Below are positions 35,680 through 47,270 of a stretch of DNA of 64,000 bases, piece by piece. Under the pieces are notes generated by a model that was not told the origin of the DNA, made no database searches, and worked only from the letters and a program-made list of their open reading frames with translations. The translations under genes were made by a program, and so were the position numbers. Source of the DNA: Apoda limacodes. Lineage: Eukaryota; Arthropoda; Insecta; Lepidoptera; Limacodidae. Each line of letters opens with the position of its first letter. Positions within the stretch are counted from its first letter, which is position 1. The DNA lies in the NCBI GenBank assembly GCA_946406115.1, contig OX291542.1:27477321-27541320 (forward strand), read 5' to 3'.

Positions 35680-36550
35680 GACGCTTATTACACGGGCCGT
35701 GCAAGCATCCCTCGTTCCGTTATGGAGGAGAAACGTGAAGTACTTGTGTCTCAAATCGAAATGTCTGTCCAAGGTCTCTGACTGGGGACGGGAAAACTTG
35801 GTCCGATTCAACCCTTCAAAGACACAAGTGTGCGCGGTCACCGCTAAGAAAACCCCATTCACCTTGGTGTTGACATCTCGAGCGATATTCAGTTCCGAAA
35901 TCACTTGCTAGACAAGGTAAAGCTGCGGTCCAAAAAACTTGGTGTACTCAACAGAGCGAAGCAGTACTTCACATCGGAGGAAAGGTTGCTGCTTTACAAG
36001 TCGCAAGTCCGGACCCATATGGAGTACTGCTGCCATCTCTGGGCGGGTGCACTCGGATACCAGCTTGGCCCTTTTGACTCGGTTCAACGACGGGCTGTGA
36101 GAATTGTCGACGATCCCAAATTCACTTGCGGTATCGAGCCCCTAAGTCTGAGGAGAGACTTTGCCTCCCTGTGGATGTTCTGCCGCTTGTACAATGGGTT
36201 GTGTTCTGAGGAATTGTTCGAAATGATGCCCATGGCTACTTTCTACCATCGTACCGCTCGCCATCGGCAAGGAATTCATTCTAACACTTTAGAACCGAAA
36301 TGGTCGCGTACAGTGCGGTTTCAGAGAAACTTCCTCCCGCGATCGCTTAGGTTGTGGAATGAGCACCCTGCCAAGGTTTTCTCTAAGGACTACAGTATGG
36401 GGTTCTTAAAAAAAGAAGTTATTAGATTTCTGAAGGGTCAGCAACTCGCGAGTGATGCCCTTGGTGTTGCAAGCGTCCATAGGCTACGGTGACCGCTTAC
36501 CACCAGGCGGACCGTAGACTTGTTGGCACCTTAGTGGTATAAAAAAAAAA
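35680..36550 (+). pseudogene. CR1-like LINE, C-terminal half of pol plus 3' UTR
   Basis: The best-preserved 3' half of the family. 35680-35900 covers the region after the RT catalytic box (KLETLITRAVQAS…), with small frame problems. From 35905 to 36492 a 195-codon open frame gives the thumb and C-terminal segment (RLLLYKSQVRTHMEYCCHLW, RRDFASLWMFCRLYNGLCSE, RTVRFQRNFLPRSLRLWNE, SMGFLKKEVIRFL) ending HRLR-stop. The 3' UTR ACCACCAGGCGGACCGTAGA … CACCTTAGTGGTA and A10 follow. The upstream RT catalytic core is absent (5'-truncated or recombined). Confidence 0.85.
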
Positions 36551-36889
36551 CAATGCTTATGAAAAAACCAAAATATGCAAATGACAGTTGTCTCAAGGCA
36601 AAACATATTTAACTTTTCAAATATATATTTTTTTTTAAATATAAAAGTAATTACATACATTTTTACGAAAACCTGGAAATTCATTTATGTTGAGAGCTGA
36701 CATACAAAAATTGTTCAATTTGAAATTGTTCAAGCTCGATTGGTTCCATTACGGTGTTTATTGAGCAACAAAGCGAATGGAAAATTAATATTCAACAACG
36801 TGAAATAACAAACTTGCTCGTACGATGTGTGTCTCATTAAAATTAATCAGTATTTAACAATCTTACGTTATTTTATGTAAAGGTTTGGT

Positions 36890-37520
36890 GCAGTGGCCAG
36901 GGCGATCTGATGAAATGGCTGACCGCTGGCTGGGTTTGGGTGCGCGTAGATTGTGGCGACCCCACTTGTATCTTTATAGACCTTGCAGCGGTGACACGGA
37001 CGTGACCCGACTATTTAAAACCTGAGTTCGACGTCTGCCAAAGTACATAAGAAATCTCCCACAGCAGAGGTAGTTTTTTTGGGAGCCTTTAACATCCGCC
37101 ATTGTGAGTGGCTCCGTTCTCGGAGCAATAACTATGCAGAGATATCTGCTCCCGATTTTGTTCTGAACTATGTATTGTTTTAACTGGTACTTTCTCCAAC
37201 GAGAATACCAGAATACTTACGTGCTTCTTACTGGACCTTCTGCTGACCACACGTATAGAAGGATATACCATAACTCCCTAACCACTGTCACGTCCAGACT
37301 TAAGTGACGTGCACACAAACCGTTTCAACTGGGCCAACTAATTAGCGTCGTACCCGTGGAGGCTGCTCTGCTTCAGCTTAGAAGATCCCGAAATTTGCGC
37401 AGCAGCAGTCACTGAGACAATCCTCACTGGTATGGAATGGTTTATTCCTAATTCGCGAGTAGCTGGCGGTGTTACAAATCAAACGTGTTTTAACCAGTCT
37501 TGCAGAAGAGCGGCCAGAAA
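36890..37520 (+). pseudogene. CR1-like LINE endonuclease, deleted copy
   Basis: GATCTGATGAAATGGCTGAC (as 19417 in the 5' UTR) is followed within 20 bp by GGGTGCGCGTAGATTGTGGC (as 20008 in the endonuclease), so about 570 bp is missing. Homology then follows 20010-20650 (GGTGACACGGACGTGACC, GAGCAATAACTATGCAGAGA, GAGGCTGCTCTGCTTCAGCT, CTGGTATGGAATG). Many stops; dead. Confidence 0.75.
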
Positions 37521-37779
37521 CTAAAAAAACAATGTTGGTGAAACCAAATAAGCTATAAAAAATTTTTAACAACAACTCAGAAACTTTCAAATTCAAAATC
37601 TTTAAATAACCCGAATACTAAGTAGACACAGTCAAGAAAAGTTTGCAGCTTTGTGCGTAAGACTGGCGAAGCGGCGGAAACCCTGACTGCACGTGAGTAG
37701 TCCTCATATATTGCAATGTCCAAAACTTACTGAACTACTAATATCATATCTATTTTTATAACACCATAACGTCATGGCT

Positions 37780-37895
37780 TGGGTATCGCCAAAAAGGAGT
37801 CACTTGATTCAATGGAGCGGTGAGACGTTACCGGCAAACTGGAAAGAAATGTTTCCGCACAGGGACTATTAATTAACAAATGCGGCGCCAAATTT
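37780..37895 (+). repeat. Dispersed repeat E, copy 2
   Basis: ATCGCCAAAAAGGAGTCACT, ATGGAGCGGTGAGACG, AATGTTTCCGCACAGG, AACAAATGCGGCGCC, as at 24040-24175. Confidence 0.55.
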
Positions 37896-38036
37896 TAAAA
37901 AAAGCAAAATAGTTAACTTTTTACGAGAAGAAAACAATTTTTGTCTTTCAAAAAGTACCTATAATAATTCCAGACTTATTAAAATATGTAAGTAGGTATT
38001 TCCCATTAGCTTTATTTATATTCTCTCTTTACTTCC

Positions 38037-38262
38037 TCGCATCCTAGTTGGTAGTATGGCCGGCTTATGTGCAGAGGGGGTGAGTTCGATTCCCGTACTG
38101 GACAAACATTTGTGTTTGTCTTGATTGTATGTATTTACAAAAAAAGTAATATATATGTATTTGTATCCGTTGTCTGGTATCCATAACACAAGCTTTGCCT
38201 ACTTTGGAGCTAGACGGCGCTGTGTGTAATGTCAAAAATTATTTATTTATTCATTTATTATT
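38037..38262 (+). mobile_element. tRNA-derived SINE, near full length
   Basis: The head CATCCTAGTTGGTAGTATGG (A box) and GAGTTCGATTCCCG (B box, about 38086) leads into a body TGGACAAACATTTGTG … GTTGTCTGGTATCCATAACA … AGCTAGACGGCGCTG and a tail of ATTTATTTATTCATTTATT. This is the best copy in the window and defines the family seen at 33455, 34640 (minus) and 12233 (minus). Confidence 0.8.
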
Positions 38263-38289
38263 TATATTCTGAAAATACCATAAATAGTA

Positions 38290-38470
38290 TGGGGAACAAA
38301 GTAAACACAATATTTTCAAAGCACCCGATAGTACACGTCCCTTATAATCACTTTGAACGAACAAATTACCATTCGAAACGCGTCGGACCGGTTCAACTGC
38401 TAATTTGATTTGGAGTTGCGGCAGACATTTTATACGAGCATCGAAAATAATCATGGTAGATACTATAGGT
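38290..38470 (+). repeat. Dispersed repeat G, copy 2
   Basis: AAAGTAAACACAATATTTTC, AAAGCACCCGATAGTACACG, CGAACAAATTACCATTCGAA, GGACCGGTTCAACTGCTAAT, TTTGATTTGGAGTTGCGGCA. Matches 52705-52890 over a longer left end than copy 1. Confidence 0.65.
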
Positions 38471-40974
38471 AATTTTTATTGTATTTTATTTAGGTAGGAC
38501 TGGTCGGTAAAACCATTTAATATTACAATAAAAACGATTCCAATCTGAAAGGATACTAATTTACGGCTAAATACACAACATAGAAAATATTAAGCTTATG
38601 TGCGGACAGACCCTACGATTGTATTTGGTACAAGGTATGCCCTTAACAAGGAGTTTCTTCTTGGGCTTATTATGTAGAACGAGAAATAAGAAAACGCGAA
38701 TTGCACACAACAGACCGATTTTATTTTACTTAAATTTTAACTTAAATTCTTACTCATACTTATTTACAAAAGTTCAAAGTTTAGTTATCATAGTATCAGA
38801 TGGATACTCATTCACTGTTTCTTAAACACTGTACTAATTCGAATTTTAGTTCAATTTTTATACAAAAAATAAAAAATCCCATCTGAGGGAGAGGTTGTTC
38901 CATGGAACCTTCCAGATTTTGTGCTTATATCATTGTCCTTATAGTGGTGATCAAAAATCTAGCCCGTACAAAAACTTAGTTTAAAATACAGCGTAGTCAA
39001 TATATCAACATGTAGTAAAAGTGTATGTATAACTACGTGGGTATAAACAGCTACTACACTTGAGGTCACTGCGCTGCTTGACTATAAAATAACGTCGTTT
39101 TACGTTTTTACCTTTTCTGGCCAAAATTTTTCTGGTATGAGCTACAATGATTTTGATGTCCTAAGATTTCAGAGAGACTTCTAATGGTGTATATTAGTAG
39201 ATACGAATGTCCTTGGTTAAGCCACAGTAAAATTAAAGCTGAAAATCCAGCTCTCAGCGTTTTCTACTTACACTAGAGAACTATAGGCCTTGTACTGAAT
39301 TTCATGAAATGTTATTAAAATTCGTACGTGTTTTACGGTACTTTTTGTGTATGTCTGTTTGTTCCGTCATATTCAAGTGTGAGGTGTAAGCTTTCAGGAT
39401 TTTTCTCATTTCATTCCTGTACTTTAGGGCTTGAAGGTACCACTGTAAAACGTAAAACGTGATACTTTAATCTTCTTCGTATGTAAACCGATTGCTTAGT
39501 TATAAGCTTCTGTACTTACGCCTCAACCTTACTACTTACCGGAATGTTTGTATAGGTATGTATGTATAGGGGGGATAGTGTGCAATCGACCTGTCACTAT
39601 TGTAGTAGGTAGATCGTAACGACTTAGTGACCCTAGACGTGCACAGTTTTAGTCAGTCTTTCTCTTTTTTATCCATAGACGTATTTTTTTTTATGTCCCT
39701 GTCACTGTCTATTAGGAGTTAGGGAGAAATAACATACATAAATTAATATGTTACCTATTTTTTCCCTATATTTAGTGACCGTTCATACGGTTTATATATA
39801 ACTTTTTACATAAGTTCGATCTATTTTTGCACAATTAATGGCATGTATTTCAATTTGATACAAGAAAGGAAAATTTCCTTTTTTTTGGGGCTAGTCATTC
39901 GTACAAAGTTGACAACATGTCGGTACTCACACAATATTATTTTCTTCAACAATTGAAACAACCCAAATCTACTTTTACCTAACTTATTAAATTTTCTTCG
40001 ACTTATTATTTTAACATTGCTTAATTCTAAAGGTAGTCCCTATTAAGAAAAGAGTTTTATACTGTTTCTACATAACTTAATATTAGCGAACATAATTTCG
40101 AGAAACATTATAAAAAACTAAATGCATCTATAGATGCAGTTTTTTCTGCAGTCTCGTAGCGGGATAACAGCTTAAATACAAGAATAATTTTACAATATCC
40201 ATTACAAAATTAAACTTTTTCTATAAATCGAATACATCATACATACTTTTGTTTTAAATATATATAAATCGTTACTTATTATTTGAAAAATATCAAGTGT
40301 TTATGAGGACTGAGTTTGTAGGGCAGAATCCCATCTATGAAACGTGGATGTTGCGGACACACGTTCGTCACATCTCTGACCACCCCTTTGGGAGAAAAGT
40401 TTGATAATGGTAGTTTTATTTAGCAAGTATCATAAATAAAATGTTAAATAATAAAAAAACTTTCAATTCTATTTCTATTTCTCTTTAATAGTTCATTATG
40501 ATACAAGTGAGCTAGGCTGTTTATTACAAACGAGGTTGTTGGTTACAGGGCGTAATTCAGCCGAATGTGTATTGAGTAAAGCTCATGAGTGTCATACGAC
40601 TGTTTTCAACACACTTCGAGAACAGAAAATACTTAAATTAGTGTTAAAATGTAAAAAGCTGATATTTTAAGTTAGACGTTAACATAAGCTATTTTCAGAT
40701 AGTTTTATACAAAAAAACGAACACAAGGAAGTACTTGATGTGACGCTAATTTGGTTATATTCAATTTTAATGAAACTAAGCATAGTGAGATTATGTCATT
40801 AGTGAATGTCTAGAATACTTTTCGTCCAAAAAATAAAAAATAAAAATCAACAAAATTTTAAAGTCCATATAAGGGCGCAGTTGTTTGGCAAAGCTAGTAT
40901 AATATAATAGTGATCGCGTCACTTCAATAGTTTTTTTTCTATTCTAAAAAAAGCTTGCGTTCCGCCTGATTTTA
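38471..40974. other. AT-rich stretch with no gene seen
   Basis: Open frames are short and motif-free. An ATGCATCTATAGATGCA palindrome lies at 40121-40137. Confidence 0.4.
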
Positions 40975-41092
40975 TTATAACACTAAGGTGACAAACAAGC
41001 TAACGGTCCGCCTAATGGTAAGCGGTCATCGCAGCCTATGGACGTTTGCAACACGAGGGCCATAACTCACACGTTGCCGAATCATTAAAAAT
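40975..41092 (-). mobile_element. CR1-like LINE, 3' end on minus strand
   Basis: ATAACACTAAGGTGACAAAC, AAGCTAACGGTCCGCCTAAT, AAGCGGTCATCGCAGCCTAT, GGACGTTTGCAACACGAGGG: the reverse complement of the LINE end. A second small piece of the same region (AAGCGGTCACCAATATGGAC, 41140-41176) follows. Confidence 0.75.
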
Positions 41093-42354
41093 CCCACTTT
41101 TTTCTTTACTTAAAAATCTCCAAGGGAAAATGTTGTTAAGCGGTCACCAATATGGACGCTTGCAATAACAGGGACGTAAATAATATGTAAGTGATAATAA
41201 TAAGTAATTTTACAGAATTGTACCTTTTCCTTTTTACCTCTATTTCAATACACATGGCAATAATAATATTCACAAGTAAATCTAATATAATCTCCGTCTA
41301 TTTGTGCAAAATTTCTTTCATAAATATTGTACACATTTTATTCGATCAGAGTGTTTCCGGACGAATGTGTTTATAATATAATATACTTTTATTATATATT
41401 ATTTCAGCAACACATTTTTTTTATCATAGGCTCAGGGGGAGCCCATCGTAACCCGAAAGGATAGATAACGTAAATTCATACGTTATACGTACCTATTTTG
41501 TTTTGAATGTCGATTTTGCTTGTGTTGTGAATAGGTACCTATTTTATGAACGTAAAGTAAATGTTAGTATGCTGATTGTTCCCGTGTAAGAAATATCATT
41601 AACTCGGGATAGTTTATGATAGGATCTGAGGGAGAGGTATGGCGGATAACACCTGAGTCATACCCGGGTAATCGATCTTGTTAGTTCCGTTGATGAAACT
41701 CTCGATAGAACTAACAATATGGATTCGGTGTAAAGAAGGGATAAATCAATACAATTATAATTGTCAACCTTTAACTTATCTTCAATTACAGCATTTAACT
41801 TCTTTTATGTTCCAAATATATACACTTTATCTCATCAATTCCAGGTCTTTTACGCAAGGACAAGCTAACGGAGGGACTAAGGTGGACAACTCGCGACACA
41901 ATGGCAGAGTAAAGGTGATACTGGCGAACGCGCTAGGAATCCTCAGTCTTGTAAAATTTCTACGGCTAAATTCGGTAATGTTTTCCTGTACCTATATACT
42001 GTAATTAAATACTGTGATACATATCACAAGTCTTTTACTAAGCTATAGGGTAGGGATTAAAGGGGGTTGGGGACCTCACACCGTGTAGCTTCTATACAAG
42101 GACTTGCTTCTATAGCATTGTTGTTGCTTCTACATTTTGTTTAAAAGTAATTAAGTATTTTATAATGAAATATAATCAATATATATACCACAATAATAGG
42201 TTACAAAGTTTATAATGCTTAATTTCAGGGATACCAGGGGATTTTTCAGAGCTTATACCTCTATAGGGTCTTATTAAATTTAGAAACTTATTACTTGTAT
42301 AGGTGGGCAATAACGAGCAATAACGAAACTAACAATAACGACTATTTTGAGTAA
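41093..42354. other. AT-rich stretch with no gene seen
   Basis: An open frame at 41678-42004 has no recognisable domain. CAATAACGA-type short repeats sit at 42306-42345, immediately before the 3.8-kb duplication begins. Confidence 0.4.
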
Positions 42355-42733
42355 TCTGCATTTTTTTATTTATAATGCAGTAAAGTTCCTTATATCAACC
42401 CACAACAAATTAACTAAATAAAAATCAGTTACAAACGTGTAAAATCTTACTCGGTCTGCGGTAAAAGCATCGTTGTATTGCTTTACATAGCCAAATAACT
42501 TGAACCTTGCCTCCATACCTGTCTGATATTGTTTTAATGAGCACATGACCATGATCTGGTAATAAAAAATATTAATTTGATGTTATTTCAGAAACAGAAA
42601 AGTAGGTACCTTTGTAACTATATTGTATTACGTTCGTACCTACAATGAAGCACCTACGTATGCATATAGTTTTAATTAAAAAATAATAACTTACACGTGG
42701 AAATTAAAGATGGGCAGCGCATCGGCACACACT

Positions 42734-42896
42734 GGGACCTTATTGCAAAAAGTCTCGAGGACTCCTGACTCGAGAATTCGAAAGAAAAATGTATGTAAGT
42801 AGATCTTACTTCTCAATACACGTAACAGTACTTGCATACATTTTACTTACGAATTCACGAATCTGGCATACTCAAAACTTTTCGCAATAATGTCCC
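42734..42896. mobile_element. Fold-back/MITE element in duplication copy 1
   Basis: Left GGGACCTTATTGCAAAA … CTCGAGAATTCG … ATGTATGTAAGTA is inverted, with mismatches, to right TACTTGCATACAT … CGAATTCACGAAT … CGCAATAATGTCCC. The whole ~163 bp folds back on itself. No coding. Confidence 0.55.
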
Positions 42897-42939
42897 TAAA
42901 GGGTCCGCCGCATAGCACGAAAAGCATAGTATTGAACAT

Positions 42940-43500
42940 TAAATCTAAATCAGATAACAGAACTGAATAAAGATTCATTCCAGGTTATCCGTAATTACAT
43001 TTCCCAACAACGACAACGGTTACTATTAATTCTTGTTCGGGAGCTTAACAAGCAAGCAACCCTTCGTTTCGACGTTTATTACTTATCGAATTGCGCAGAT
43101 TATCACAGCTTGTAGAGGTCAGCAGAAAAGATTATCGCAGATTGTAGAGGTCATCAGTAAAGATTATTGCAGCTTGTAGAGGTCATCAGTAAAGATTATA
43201 GCAGTTTATAGAGGTCAGCAGAAAAGATTACCACAGATTAAAGAGGTCAGATGTAAAGATTATCGCAGCTTGTAAAGGTCAGCAGTAATTATTATCACAG
43301 CTTGTAGAGGTCATCAGTAAAGATAATCGCAGTTTGTAGAGGTCATCAGTAAAGTTATCGCAGTTTATAGAGGTCAGCAGAAAAGATTACCACAGATTAA
43401 AGAGGTCAGATGTAAAGATTATCGCAGCTTGTAGAGGTCAGCAGTAATGATTTAGCTTTTATTGACCACTCACTTAACAGCATCGTCTATATGTAACAAT
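42940..43500 (+). repeat. Repeat H (MITE-like) carrying a minisatellite, copy 1
   Basis: Flanks match the single-unit form at 59160-59420: CGTAATTACATTTCCCAACA, TCTTGTTCGGGAGCTTAAC, AAGCAACCCTTCGTTTCGAC on the left; TTTAGCT, GACCACTCACTTAACAGCAT and CGTCTAT on the right. The middle is the expanded array 43098-43448. Confidence 0.7.
43098..43448 (+). repeat. 32-bp minisatellite, 11 units (copy 1)
   Basis: Unit of the type GATTATCGCAGCTTGTAGAG followed by GTCAGCAGTAAA. Eleven units; one lacks a base. Units 4-5-6 are closely repeated as units 9-10-11, so a higher-order block was duplicated. Repeat H elsewhere (59306-59337) has exactly one unit. Confidence 0.9.
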
Positions 43501-44164
43501 ACTTTCGAAATCATTATAACTAGTTACACGTCGTATTTTATGACGTTAAACATTAATATTTAACCATCAGATAAAGCTAATTTATCATTCAAACTTGTTC
43601 AACATTATTTGTGTCATTCAGACAAAACATGTTCAAACATAACAATATAGTCCATCAAAAACAATTACCACAAATAGGTATTCCCTTTTGTGCCAAACTA
43701 GATAGTCTGGTCTCTAATGCATTTACCTCAAAAAACCCCTGCCGCTTTTCTCTCAATAATAATGCAATAATTTTGTATTCTAGCTTATGGAGCATAAAAT
43801 TTTTCACAACTCAATTGATAATAAATCTTTAGAAATCAACAATGACTATAAAGGCCAGAATCCACTGCTGCGTATTATTTAATAGTTATTCTTTAATAAA
43901 ATAAAATGGATTATCGCCTTTACGGTAGCTCTGTTTGAATCTAATAAACTAGGTTTTGTTCTTAATTTTTAATATTTGATATCCAGCAATGGCATCCATA
44001 TTAAAAAAAAATCTTTCTTCTCATAATTCATTCAATCCTAAATGTTAAATTTAATAGTCACTAAAGTTAGTCTTATTTGTGAGTCATTGCCAACTGAGAC
44101 TGAACACTAGCCAAGATGAAAGTTCCATTTCCTTAAGAATCCATTATTCGCACAGTTACCGTCT

Positions 44165-44275
44165 ATTATCGGTGGTGCTTCATTCACAATGGAATAATTA
44201 ATATCTCCAGGCCTTTTGTGTTTGCGACAAGACCAAGCCATTGATTCTCAAGTAAGACACTAAAGGCCTTAGTCC
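44165..44275 (-). repeat. Dispersed repeat I, minus strand (copy 1)
   Basis: GGTGCTTCATTCACAATGGA, ATAATTAATATCTCCAGGCC, GCCATTGATTCTCAAGTAAG: the reverse complement of 33215-33300. Confidence 0.6.
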
Positions 44276-44750
44276 CAAATCAGAGATTTCAAAATTATTC
44301 CACTTATGTTATTATATAAAATATATAGATCTTATTGATTTATCTCATTGTTTAACTAATGATCTTATTGATTTATCTCATTGATTTATTAATGATACAA
44401 ATAAGCCTAACCCTTACCTTAAAAAAAAGGAAAATTCTAACACAAATTTCATAATTGCACCATATCAATTCACTAACTTTAATTTCCTAAGATATATTTG
44501 TACTCCTATTGACATTTGAAGGGTACGGTAAGATTTTCTTTCATATATTCAAGATTTATTCTATTTATTTATTTATTCTTTCCTACTTCCGTCTCTTACT
44601 GACGCGTGTCAGACTTGGAAATACACACACCAATTATAAAACAGAATAAGATCCTGCCAGCGGAGTAGTAAAAAGAGTATCATGAACATAAGGAAGAGAA
44701 AAAAAAAATCCCCATACTGCTATCAGAAACTAAACAAAAGTTGCGAATGA

Positions 44751-44940
44751 GTGACTACCGCTGGACCGTTATCTTGGTCTGGTCTAAGATATAGTAAAAA
44801 GACAGAACGACCTATGACACGTTGGGAAGACGATATAGCAAAACAAATAGGAACAAAATACCTAGATGTTAAAAGCCAAAATATGGAAGAATTTGGAGGA
44901 GGCCTTTACCCTCACACGAGACGGGGTTGCATAATATTTA
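44751..44940 (+). pseudogene. RTE-clade LINE pol C-terminus relic (copy 1)
   Basis: TERPMTRWEDDIAKQIG is the conserved RPxxRWxDDI box near the C-terminus of RTE pol proteins. A frameshift after it puts the usual WKxLEEAF box (WKNLEEAFTLTRDG then stop) in the next frame at about 44882-44932. No RT domain is present. Confidence 0.7.
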
Positions 44941-46919
44941 TGTTACGAATACCAAATTCTACAATTCCTTATTGCTTTTTATTATTTTTTGTTTTACTTA
45001 TTTTTTTTAGATTATTATTATCTACTCTACAAATATCTACTCAAATTGTTATTTTAAATAAAGTAGGTATTGTCCACAACCGTAGATATTAAAAAGTTTT
45101 TTTTCCAAATAAATACTTAGTTTATCATAAGGTAGAAAAGAAACCTTTAAGTTAAGTTTTACTGCAAGATATATAAGGCATTTTATTTTATATAAATAAA
45201 TTGCCACAAATCGATTATTACGGTCTATCGCAACCAACAAATTGCCTCGCTACGAGAAAATATTATGCATGTCACAAATTAATTGCAAGTTGGATAGAAT
45301 GTCGCAGTGTTCACTTCGTTATAAAGTCTCTTCATGTTCATTTTCGCTCATATGTTTAAACGACTTTAAAAAGGGAGGAGGTTCTCAATTCGGATGTTTG
45401 TATTTTTTAAGCTATTGCATAGCTTTTATCGCCGGCTCTGAGCGCGGCGACCGAATCAAGAAATTTCGTAACGAAAAAAAACCTAACAACGACAAACTTG
45501 ACTGTACGGAAAATCAATTATAAGGCGAAAAAAAAATTTAATTTTATATAGTTTTTTGATGTCAATCATAAGTTTAGGAGTTTTATTATATCTTCATTTT
45601 TAGAGAGAGGACAACAGTTTTATTTGCTAGTTATTTAACTTTTTTCAATGAAATTTCGTCTACGTGCTCCATAATAAATACTTTAGACGATTATGGTTTT
45701 ATTTATTGCGAAAAATTGTTATTTTATAGCAAAAAAAAAATACATTTCATAAATAACATCGCGTGGGCCGGCCATTACGCGACTCTCGCCTTCCATCAGT
45801 CGGCCGCAGCGCCTCGTTTAGAGCACCTGCGTACGACTTTGTTGCGCCCACCCTGAAAATTCAAAATTCTTTTTTTATTTAAAAGGGTATACTTTCGAAG
45901 AGGTCCCATATTAATTAAGTGAATTTAAAACTTAAACTTTTGGTATAAAAAAATTTATGTTATTTTGGAACTGGTAAAACGCCTTTAATGTTAATGATTG
46001 TATACAATTTGATACGAGTACCATATTCACCTTTCAGTATGAAGAATTTAATCAGAAACGATGCAAAGCTGGCAAAATTATTAACCTGTGACATACAGAC
46101 GGGTGGACGAACGGACCGTTTTCAATATTCCAATATAAAACCCTTAAGAAAAATATTTTGCTTATTTCTAATTATTCTGCATTTTTCAATTTATAATGCA
46201 GTAAAGTTCCTTATATCAACACACAACAAATTAACTAAATAAAAATCAGTTACAAACGTGTAAAATCTTACTCGGTCTGCGGTAAAAGCATCGTTGTATT
46301 GCTTTACATAGCCAAATAACTTGAACTTTGCCTCCATACCTGTCTGATATTGTTTTAGTGAGCACATGACCATGATCTAGTAATAAAAAATATTAATTTG
46401 ATGTTATTTCAGAAACAGAAAAGTAGGTACCTTTGTAACTATATTGTACCACGTTCGTACGTACAATGTGGCACCTACGTATGTTTATAGTTTTAATTAA
46501 AAAAAAATTACTTACACATGGAAATTAAAGATGGGCAGCGCATCGGCACACACTGGGACCTTATTGCAAAAATGTCTCGAGGACTGCTGACTCGAGCATT
46601 CGAGAGAAAAATGTATGTAAGTAGATCTTACTTCTCAATACACGTAACAGTACTTGCATACATGTTACTTACGAATTCACGAATCTGGCATACTCAAAAC
46701 TTTACGCAATAATGTCCCTAAAGGGTCCGCCGCATAGCACGAAATGCATAGTATTGCACATAAAATCTAAATCAGATAACAGAAATGAATATAGATTCAT
46801 TCCAGGTTATCCGTAATTACATTTCCCAACAACGACAACGGTTACTATTAATTCTTGTTCGGGAGCTTAACAAGCAAGCAACCCTTCGTTTCGACGATTA
46901 TAACTTATCGAATTGCGCA

Positions 46920-47270
46920 GATTATCACAGCTTGTAGAGGTCAGCAGAAAAGATTATCGCAGATTGTAGAGGTCATCAGTAAAGATTATTGCAGCTTGTA
47001 GAGGTCATCAGTAAAGATTATAGCAGTTTATAGAGGTCAGCAGAAAAGATTACCACAGATTAAAGAGGTCAGATGTAAAGATTATCGCAGCTTGTAAAGG
47101 TCAGCAGTAATTATTATCACAGCTTGTAGAGGTCATCAGTAAAGATAATCGCAGTTTGTAGAGGTCATCAGTAAAGTTATCGCAGTTTATAGAGGTCAGC
47201 AGAAAAGATTACCACAGATTAAAGAGGTCAGATGTAAAGATTATCGCAGCTTGTAGAGGTCAGCAGTAAT
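46920..47270 (+). repeat. 32-bp minisatellite, 11 units (copy 2)
   Basis: Same array as 43098-43448, with the same unit order and no change in unit number, so it expanded before the 3.8-kb duplication or was homogenised afterwards. Confidence 0.9.

Larger units (their letters stand above)
42355..46170. repeat. 3816-bp tandem duplication, copy 1
   Basis: Homology to 46176-49991 runs from TCTGCATTTTT to TGCTTATTTCTA, with an offset of 3821-3822 bp. Between the copies lies only ATTAT. Differences cluster: I count about 30 in the first ~0.7 kb and about 10 in the remaining ~3.1 kb. All open frames inside occur in both copies because the copies are nearly identical, not because of coding constraint. 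It contains a fold-back element, repeat H with a minisatellite, part of repeat I (minus) and an RTE relic. A GC-rich patch (GTGGGCCGGCCATTACGCGA, 45764) is unexplained. Confidence 0.95.

Noticed and set aside
41678..42004. 108-codon plus-strand frame
   Set aside because: No recognisable domain, no conserved start context and AT-rich neutral-looking codons.
43098..43448. CRISPR-like array because of regular 32-bp units
   Set aside because: Units are contiguous and diverged with no unique spacers, in a eukaryotic genome; it is a minisatellite.
44751..45092. A conserved host gene because it occurs twice with almost no change
   Set aside because: Conservation comes from the recent 3.8-kb duplication; content is a frameshifted RTE C-terminus.
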